Shown here piece after piece: positions 58,915-64,000 of a DNA stretch of 64,000 bases (its first letter is position 1; every line of letters starts with the position of its first letter). Source of the DNA: Burkholderiaceae bacterium. GTDB taxonomy: Bacteria; Pseudomonadota; Gammaproteobacteria; Burkholderiales; Burkholderiaceae. The notes under the pieces were generated by a model that searched no databases, was not told the origin of the DNA, and saw only the letters and a program-made list of their open reading frames with translations. Location of the stretch: NCBI GenBank assembly GCA_021166835.1, contig JAJPEN010000051.1, positions 24,558 through 88,557 of the forward strand, given 5' to 3'. Made by a program: the position numbers and the translations under genes.

Positions 58915-59616
58915 ATGCAACACACTGTCGTTTCGCGCGAAGACTGGCTCGCCGCCCGCAAGGCGTTCTTCGAGAAGGAGCGTGCCATGACGCACCAGCT
59001 CGACGCGCTGCGCACCGAACGGCGGCAATTGCCCTGGGTCAAAGTCGATAAACGCCATGTCTTCGACGGCCCCGAGGGCGAATGCACGCTGGGCGACCTG
59101 TTCGGGGACCGCAGCCAGCTCGCCGTATATCACTTCATGCTGACACCCGGCTCGGAACACATTTGCCCCGGCTGTTCGTTCACGATGGATCATGTCGATG
59201 CGGCACGTCAGCATTTCGAGCACGCGGACCTTTCCTTCGCCGCGGTGTCGCGTGCGCCGATACAGCGGATCGAGGAGGTCAGGAAGCGGATGGGTTGGAC
59301 CTTCCCGTGGGTTTCCTCGGGAGACCGCGACTTCAACTACGATTTCGTCGTCTCCTTCACGCCGGAGGACCGCGCTGCCGGCCGTGCGCTCTACAACTAC
59401 GGCCTGACGACGATTCGAAACGCCCCGGACATGTTCGGCGTCAGCATCTTCGCCAGGGACGGGAAGGGCGACATCTTCCACACCTACTCGACCTATCATC
59501 GCGGCACCGAACTGCTGATGGGGGCGTTCAACTGGCTCGACCTCGCTCCCAAAGGCCGCAACGAAAACGGCACTATGAGCTGGCTGAAGCTGCACGACGA
59601 GTACCAGAACGATTGA
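58915..59616 (+). CDS. DUF899 family thioredoxin-like protein
   Basis: A 233-residue soluble protein of the DUF899 (AhpC/TSA-like) family. Evidence: VVSREDWLAARKAFFEKERA, RRQLPWVKVDKRHVFDGPEG, SQLAVYHFMLTPGSEHICPG with CSFTMDHVDAA, and PWVSSGDRDFNYDFVVSF. The CPGC motif sits where a peroxiredoxin-like redox pair would be. GAAGGAGA lies before the ATG. A strong GC hairpin follows the gene. The physiological substrate is unknown. Confidence 0.85.
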   Translation: MQHTVVSREDWLAARKAFFEKERAMTHQLDALRTERRQLPWVKVDKRHVFDGPEGECTLGDLFGDRSQLAVYHFMLTPGSEHICPGCSFTMDHVDAARQHFEHADLSFAAVSRAPIQRIEEVRKRMGWTFPWVSSGDRDFNYDFVVSFTPEDRAAGRALYNYGLTTIRNAPDMFGVSIFARDGKGDIFHTYSTYHRGTELLMGAFNWLDLAPKGRNENGTMSWLKLHDEYQND

Positions 59617-59625
59617 ACCCGAAGG

Positions 59626-59677
59626 CGCCACCGCCCGGCCGCAAATCGTGCGCTCGGGCGGTGGCGACGTGCGTTTC
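59626..59677 (+). terminator. GC-rich hairpin after the DUF899 gene
   Basis: CGCCACCGCCCG (59626-59637) and CGGGCGGTGGCG (59655-59666) form a perfect 12-bp stem with a 17-base loop, followed by ACGTGCGTTTCTT. It probably ends the two-gene transcript. The rest of the 246-base gap before the next gene shows nothing further. Confidence 0.6.
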
Positions 59678-59862
59678 TTCACGTTCCGCGCAAAACCGGG
59701 TTCCCCGGCGCGGCAGGCGCCGGCGCCCGGACGTCCGTTCGACACCCGCAGCGCGATTTGTTCACGCTGACCGGTCGCCCGATCCGCTAGCATCGCGCCT
59801 GTTCGCACGACCTGCCCGGTCTTCCTTCGTTCCCGGTAGCGGGGTGCGCCCTACGAGCCCCG

Positions 59863-62334
59863 ATGCCCGATCCGCTTCCGTCCCGTCCCGTGTTGCCGCA
59901 GCCTTCGCCGCTGTACGCGCACGTTCGCGACCGGATCGCCGAAGCGCTGCGCGAGGCGGCGCGCAGCGGCCTGCCGGCACTGGCCGAAGCGCTGGACGAG
60001 GCGGCCGAGCGCGCGACAGAGGGCCGTGATCGACAGGCGATGTTCGCCGCCGCAACGCGGCTGCGCAAGGAATCGCCGAGCCGTGTCGACGAAGTGGCGC
60101 GCGTTCTGGCGCGGCGCGCACAGCGCTGCCTCGAAGCGGCGCAGGACGCCGCACAGGGCGGCGCGCAAGGCCAGGCGGATGCGGCGCTCGCGCTGGTCGA
60201 CGACGAGGAACTCGAGCAGCAGATCGCGGCCGGCGAGTTGGCACGCGAGGCGCGCGAGCGTTGCGGTGCGATCTATCCCCGCTACGTCGCGCGGCTGCGC
60301 CGCCTGCTCGGCGCCGCTTTCCTGTGGGACGACGACGAGCGCAACCCGCTGGGCGCGCGCACGCTCGCCGCGGCCCTGCTCGCGAGCGTGGCCGATGCCG
60401 CGGAGGGCGGCTATGCCGCCGACCGGCTGCGCAATTTCGCGTGGAAGCGCTTCGCGCAGCCGATCGCCGACGCGATCGACGCTGCCGAGCGCCTGCTCGC
60501 GCAGGCGGGCGTCTCCGACGAGCCCCTCGAAACCGCGAGCGAAGAGCGGCCGCAGCAGCGCGCGGCCGCAGCGCCCGAAGACCGGCGGCAGGACCGACCT
60601 GAGGCGCCGCCCAGCGCCGATCGATCTCGCGAGGATGAACGCCCGCCCGAACGTACGTCCGGGCGCGGCCCCGAGCCGCCGCCCGTCGAGCCGTCCGCCT
60701 CGCGCCCGCCCGAACCCGCCCGCGCGATCGATCTCGCCGCGCGCGCCGAGCGCGATGCGGCGACGCTCGGCACTTCGCCGCTCGCCGGCGCGGCAACGGG
60801 CGCGCGCCTGGGCACGATGCCCGCGCTGCAGCCCGTGCTGGATCTCGAACGCGACGCGGTGGCCTTCGCGCATTCGATCGGCGCGATGCCCTACAGCCGC
60901 GAAGCGCGCGCCGAGTTCTTCGGCAACGTGCGTGCGCGGCTGCGCGAGGCCGGCGCGCCGCCCGCGCAGGTCGCCATCGTCGATCTCGTCGCGGCGATGT
61001 TCGACTACGTGATCGACGATCGTCGCGTGCCCGAGGCAGCGCGCCCGCTCGTCTGGCGATTGCAGCAGCCGGCGCTCGCGCTGTCGTTGCTCGACTCGGG
61101 CTATCTGGGCGACGACCCGCGTTCGCTGCGCCGCCTGGTCGAGCATTTCGGCGCGATCTCGGCGGCGTTCTCCGACGAGATCACGCGCGGCAGCGAACTG
61201 CACCGGCGGCTCGAGACCGTCGTGCGCGCCGTCGAGATCGTGACCAGCGCGCTGCAGTCGCGCTCGGCGGTGATGGCGCAGCAGGTGCAGAAGGAATACT
61301 CGCGCGCCGCGCGCAGCGTGGGCCAGCTGATCGATCACGTGGTGCGCGAGCGGCGCTCGCTCGAGGAGACGCCGGGCCGGCGCAACCGGCGGGACTACGC
61401 GCGCCGGCCGAGCCGCGAGCGCGAAGAGGAAGTCACCGGCCACCTGCACGCGATGCTCGCCGAACGGCTGCAGCGGCACGCGGCGCCCGAATCGGTGCGC
61501 GACTTCCTGATGAACGTCTGGCTGCGGCACCTGCGCACCGCGGCGCTGCGCGACGGCGAGCACAGCGCGGAGTTCCAGGTGTCGATGCGCGTCGTCGACG
61601 ACCTGCTATGGAGCCTCGACGAAACCGGCGAGCGCCAGAGCCGGCGCGAACTGGCGCAACGCATCCCCCCGCTGATCCGCCTGATGACGCAGGGCGTGCG
61701 CGAGATCGGCGCGAAGGACGAGGAGTCGAAGGCGTTCTTCGACGAGCTGTTCCTGATCCATCTGCGCCGCATGCAGCGGCGCGACCGCGAGCGCGAGGCG
61801 ACGCGCACGCGCATGCCCGACGAGGAGGCGGCGGGTGCAGGGCGCGAAGCGCGCGACGACGGATCGCGCGAGGCAGTTCCGAAGGCGGACGCTGCGGCAA
61901 CCGAAACGCGCGAGGCCGCTACCAAGACGCACGCCGCCGCGACCGAAACGCCCGAAGGCCGCATACCACACACCGGCGCGCCCACCGTTCCCGCGCCGCC
62001 GGCAACCCCTGCCGACGCGGGAGCGGCCGACGGCGAGGGTCCCGGGCGCAAGCTGCTCGAAATCCTCGAATCGCTCGACCTCGACGACCTGCCGCGCCAT
62101 CCGCGCAGGCTGACGCTGGCGCCCGAGCATGCGATCGACCGGATGGCGCGCGGCGACTGGATCGAGTTCGTTTCGCGCGACGGCGCGAGCGCGCATTCGA
62201 AAGTCGCGTGGATCAATCGCCGGCGCACGGTGGCGCTGCTCGTTCGCCGCGACGACCGGCGCGCGATGTCGTTGCGCACCGACGAATTGCGCGAGCGCTT
62301 CGCGCGCGGCCGGGCGTTCCTGCTCGAAGGGTGA
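59863..62334 (+). CDS. DUF1631 family protein
   Basis: An 823-residue cytosolic protein typical of Beta- and Gammaproteobacteria. DUF1631 segments include MPALQPVLDLERDAVAFAHS, VAIVDLVAAMFDYVIDDRRV, ARPLVWRLQQPALALSLLDS, and near the C-terminus GDWIEFVSRDGASAHSKVAW with TVALLVRRDD, a PilZ-like beta-barrel region. A disordered Ala/Thr/Pro segment (about 650-715) separates the domains. In some Pseudomonas relatives DUF1631 proteins are linked to c-di-GMP, which would fit the PilZ-like end (inference). The stop lies in an imperfect tandem repeat. Confidence 0.82.
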   Translation: MPDPLPSRPVLPQPSPLYAHVRDRIAEALREAARSGLPALAEALDEAAERATEGRDRQAMFAAATRLRKESPSRVDEVARVLARRAQRCLEAAQDAAQGGAQGQADAALALVDDEELEQQIAAGELAREARERCGAIYPRYVARLRRLLGAAFLWDDDERNPLGARTLAAALLASVADAAEGGYAADRLRNFAWKRFAQPIADAIDAAERLLAQAGVSDEPLETASEERPQQRAAAAPEDRRQDRPEAPPSADRSREDERPPERTSGRGPEPPPVEPSASRPPEPARAIDLAARAERDAATLGTSPLAGAATGARLGTMPALQPVLDLERDAVAFAHSIGAMPYSREARAEFFGNVRARLREAGAPPAQVAIVDLVAAMFDYVIDDRRVPEAARPLVWRLQQPALALSLLDSGYLGDDPRSLRRLVEHFGAISAAFSDEITRGSELHRRLETVVRAVEIVTSALQSRSAVMAQQVQKEYSRAARSVGQLIDHVVRERRSLEETPGRRNRRDYARRPSREREEEVTGHLHAMLAERLQRHAAPESVRDFLMNVWLRHLRTAALRDGEHSAEFQVSMRVVDDLLWSLDETGERQSRRELAQRIPPLIRLMTQGVREIGAKDEESKAFFDELFLIHLRRMQRRDREREATRTRMPDEEAAGAGREARDDGSREAVPKADAAATETREAATKTHAAATETPEGRIPHTGAPTVPAPPATPADAGAADGEGPGRKLLEILESLDLDDLPRHPRRLTLAPEHAIDRMARGDWIEFVSRDGASAHSKVAWINRRRTVALLVRRDDRRAMSLRTDELRERFARGRAFLLEG

Positions 62335-62380
62335 CGCGAGCCGTAGGCGAGGGTGACGCGCCGCCGGCAAGGGTGACGCG
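62328..62380 (+). repeat. Three copies of AGGGTGACGCG at the DUF1631 gene end
   Basis: Copies are at 62328-62338, 62350-62360 and 62370-62380, with related CCGCCGGC between them. The TGA stop of the gene is in the first copy. Confidence 0.7.
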
Positions 62381-62421
62381 CGCCGCCGGCGTGCGCCGAA
62401 GCCACAAAGCCGCCCGCGGCT

Positions 62422-62462
62422 GCACTATAGTGCTTGACTCGCTCGCGCACAGGAAGTACTTT
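62422..62462 (+). promoter_or_regulatory. 12-bp palindrome abutting a sigma70-type promoter
   Basis: GCACTATAGTGC (62422-62433) is a perfect palindrome. It is followed at once by TTGACT (62434-62439), a 17-base spacer and TACTTT (62457-62462), a plausible promoter for the ABC receptor gene at 62588. An activator or repressor site touching the -35 is likely. Confidence 0.5.
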
Positions 62463-62587
62463 GCGTGCGCTTCGCATGGCAGCGATCCGCGTTGCGCGCG
62501 CCTCGTGCTGGGGTAAGTCAGCAGTCGCGCGGCGATCCCATCCGGTCCGATAATGCCGGGTGTCCGAAAACCCCTGGAGGAGATTCG

Positions 62588-63751
62588 ATGAAGGGTTCAC
62601 AAGCAACGAAGCTGATGGTCGCCGCCGGGCTCGCGTCGCTGGCGCTCGGCGCATCGGCGGCCGACTCGATCAAGGTCGGTTTCATGCTGCCGTATTCCGG
62701 CACCTACACGGCGCTGGCCAACGCGATCGAGAACGGCTTCAAGCAGTACGTCGACGAGCAGGGCGGCAAGCTCGGCGGGCTGTCCGTCGAATACGTCCGC
62801 GTCGACGACGAGAGCGCCCCGGCGAAGGCTACCGACAACATCAACAAGCTGATCAACCGCGACAACGTCGACGTCGTGATCGGCACCGTGCACTCGGGCG
62901 TCGCGATGGCGATGGCCAAGGTCGCGAAAGACACCGGCACGCTGCTGATCGTGCCGAACGCCGGCGCCGATGCCGTCACCGGCCCGATGTGCGCGCCGAA
63001 CATCTTCCGCAGCTCGTTCTCGAACTGGCAGCCCGCCTACGCGATGGGCGAGGTCGCCGCGAAGAAGGGCTACAAGCGCGCGGTCACCATCACCTGGGAC
63101 TACGCGGCGGGCAAGGAGAGCGTCAACGGCTTCAAGGAAGCGTTCACCAAGGCCGGCGGCAAGATCGAGAAGGATCTCACGCTGCCGTTCCCGCGCGAGG
63201 AGTTCCAGGCGCTGCTCACCGAGATCGCCTCGATCAAGCCCGACGTCGTCTACACGTTCTTCGCCGGCGCGGGCGCGGTCAAGTTCGTCAAGGACTACGC
63301 GGCGGCCGGACTGAAGGACTCGATCCCGCTGGTCGGCGCCGGCTTCCTCACCGACGGCACGCTCGACGCGCAGGGCGAGTCTGCGCAGGGCCTGCTCACC
63401 ACGCTGCACTACGCCGACGGGCTGAACACCCCGCGCGACAACCAGTTCCGGCTCACCTACGCCAAGACCTACAAGATGCAGCCCGACGTCTACGCGGTGC
63501 AGGGCTACGACGCCGCGCAGATGCTCGGCATCGGTCTCGCGGCGAACAAGGGCGACAAGAAGAACCGCGCCGCGCTGGTGAAGGCGATCGAGAAGGCGAA
63601 GGTCGACAGCCCGCGCGGCGCGTTCACCTTGTCGTCGTCGCACAACCCGGTGCAGGATATCTACCTGCGCAAGGTCGACGGCAAGACGAACCAGGTGCAG
63701 AGTGTCGCCGTGAAGGCGTTGGCCGACCCCGGACGCGGCTGCAGGATGTAA
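62588..63751 (+). CDS. ABC transporter substrate-binding protein, HAAT family (second system)
   Basis: Periplasmic receptor, 387 residues. ATG 62588 follows CTGGAGGAGAT and opens a clear signal peptide (KGSQATKLMVAAGLASLALG then ASA). The mature part has VGFMLPYSGTYTALANAIEN, IGTVHSGVAMAMAKVAKDTG and NAGADAVTGPMCAPNIFRSS, typical of the LivJ-like receptors that in Burkholderiales often serve aromatic acids or amides. Substrate cannot be fixed. A LivH permease gene starts 118 bases later, after an intrinsic terminator, so receptor protein would be made in excess. Confidence 0.9.
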   Translation: MKGSQATKLMVAAGLASLALGASAADSIKVGFMLPYSGTYTALANAIENGFKQYVDEQGGKLGGLSVEYVRVDDESAPAKATDNINKLINRDNVDVVIGTVHSGVAMAMAKVAKDTGTLLIVPNAGADAVTGPMCAPNIFRSSFSNWQPAYAMGEVAAKKGYKRAVTITWDYAAGKESVNGFKEAFTKAGGKIEKDLTLPFPREEFQALLTEIASIKPDVVYTFFAGAGAVKFVKDYAAAGLKDSIPLVGAGFLTDGTLDAQGESAQGLLTTLHYADGLNTPRDNQFRLTYAKTYKMQPDVYAVQGYDAAQMLGIGLAANKGDKKNRAALVKAIEKAKVDSPRGAFTLSSSHNPVQDIYLRKVDGKTNQVQSVAVKALADPGRGCRM

Positions 63752-63770
63752 CACGCCCGATCGCATCGGG

Positions 63771-63814
63771 CGGCCGCCGGGTCCGTGGGAGGATCCGGCG
63801 GCCGGTTTTTTTTT
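63771..63814 (+). terminator. Strong intrinsic terminator between receptor and permease genes
   Basis: GGCCGCCGGGTCC (63772-63784) pairs with GGATCCGGCGGCC (63791-63803), with one G-T wobble and a six-base loop, followed by nine consecutive T. Read-through would set a lower level of the downstream permease genes. Confidence 0.88.
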
Positions 63815-63869
63815 CCCCGCGCGCCGTGTCGCACGTGTCGCGGTGTTCCGAGTCTCACACGACGCACGC

Positions 63870-64000
63870 ATGGATCCGGTCGTCTTTCTCGTCCAGTGCC
63901 TGAACGCGATCCAGTACGGACTGCTGCTGTTCCTGGTCGCCAGCGGCCTGACGCTGATCTTCGGGATCATGGGCGTCATCAACCTGGCGCACGGCAGCTT
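63870..64000 (+). CDS. livH: LivH-type ABC transporter permease, N-terminal fragment
   Basis: The first 43 codons are in the window. VQCLNAIQYGLLLFLVASGL followed by TLIFGIMGVINLAHGS is the unmistakable LivH start. It runs off the right edge and is the first membrane subunit of the second branched-chain-type importer. Confidence 0.9.
   Translation, partial: MDPVVFLVQCLNAIQYGLLLFLVASGLTLIFGIMGVINLAHGS

Noticed and set aside
62422..62433. NtrC binding site upstream of the second ABC receptor
   Set aside because: The TGCAC arms are only 4 bases apart, against about 7 in the NtrC consensus, and no sigma54 -24/-12 element was seen.

Overview
The window is high-GC chromosomal DNA with the gene content and synteny of a betaproteobacterium, most likely of the order Burkholderiales. 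The clues are aceE-aceF-lpdA with a lipoyl domain on E3, argH next to algZ-algR-hemC-hemD-hemX-hemY, nadE-glnB, and the block trxB / Crp-type regulator / ftsK-lolA-(MFS)-rarA-serS-tRNA-Ser. No rRNA, phage genes, insertion sequences or CRISPR arrays were seen. Coding density is very high, many genes overlap by a few bases, and no gene-free stretch exceeds 300 bases.

Layout. 1-5.0 kb: the end of an AI-2E-type membrane protein, then a complete branched-chain-amino-acid-type ABC importer (SBP, LivG, LivF, LivH, LivM). 5.2-7.0 kb: a 53-residue hypothetical protein, a MASE1-GGDEF diguanylate cyclase and tRNA-Arg(ACG). 7.1-10.5 kb: a tungstate-type ABC importer (tupB-tupC-tupA) diverging from a ModE-headed regulator with a periplasmic-binding-protein-like sensor domain. 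10.5-14.0 kb: a FixL/FixJ-like two-component pair. 14.2-20.4 kb: the pyruvate dehydrogenase complex. 20.5-34.6 kb: an accessory metabolic and transport region. It holds a DctP-type TRAP receptor, a coenzyme-B12 glutamate mutase set (glmE, glmS, glmL), an MmgE/PrpD-family enzyme with an IclR regulator, DctM/DctQ TRAP permeases, a CBS-domain (CorC/TlyC-like) membrane protein, and a TAXI-type TRAP receptor with its fused permease.

34.6-55.7 kb is core: argH, a LytTR two-component pair, heme genes hemC-D-X-Y, a GNAT protein, nadE, glnB, a MocA-like nucleotidyltransferase, an Smr protein, trxB, a Crp-type regulator, ftsK, lolA, an MFS permease, rarA, serS and tRNA-Ser(CGA). Just after tRNA-Ser the base composition drops and a small accessory segment follows (DUF4336 protein, beta-propeller-like protein, dual winged-helix regulator, small membrane protein, DUF899 protein). 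The window ends with a DUF1631 protein and the start of a second branched-chain-type ABC importer, whose receptor gene is followed by a strong intrinsic terminator.

How the genes work together. The most unusual unit is 21.7-27.4 kb. Glutamate mutase should make (2S,3S)-3-methylaspartate, but no methylaspartate ammonia-lyase is present. An MmgE/PrpD enzyme and an IclR regulator are transcribed divergently from it across two tandem 17-bp operator-like repeats. TRAP transporter parts lie on both sides. This looks like a regulated uptake and catabolism module for a C4/C5 dicarboxylate or amino acid with an unassigned step. Other regulatory DNA includes a GTGA-N6-TCAC palindrome upstream of the Crp-type gene, a 12-bp palindrome abutting a -35 element upstream of the second ABC receptor, and short tandem duplications at several gene 3' ends. 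All calls come from reading the sequence; no database search was run.
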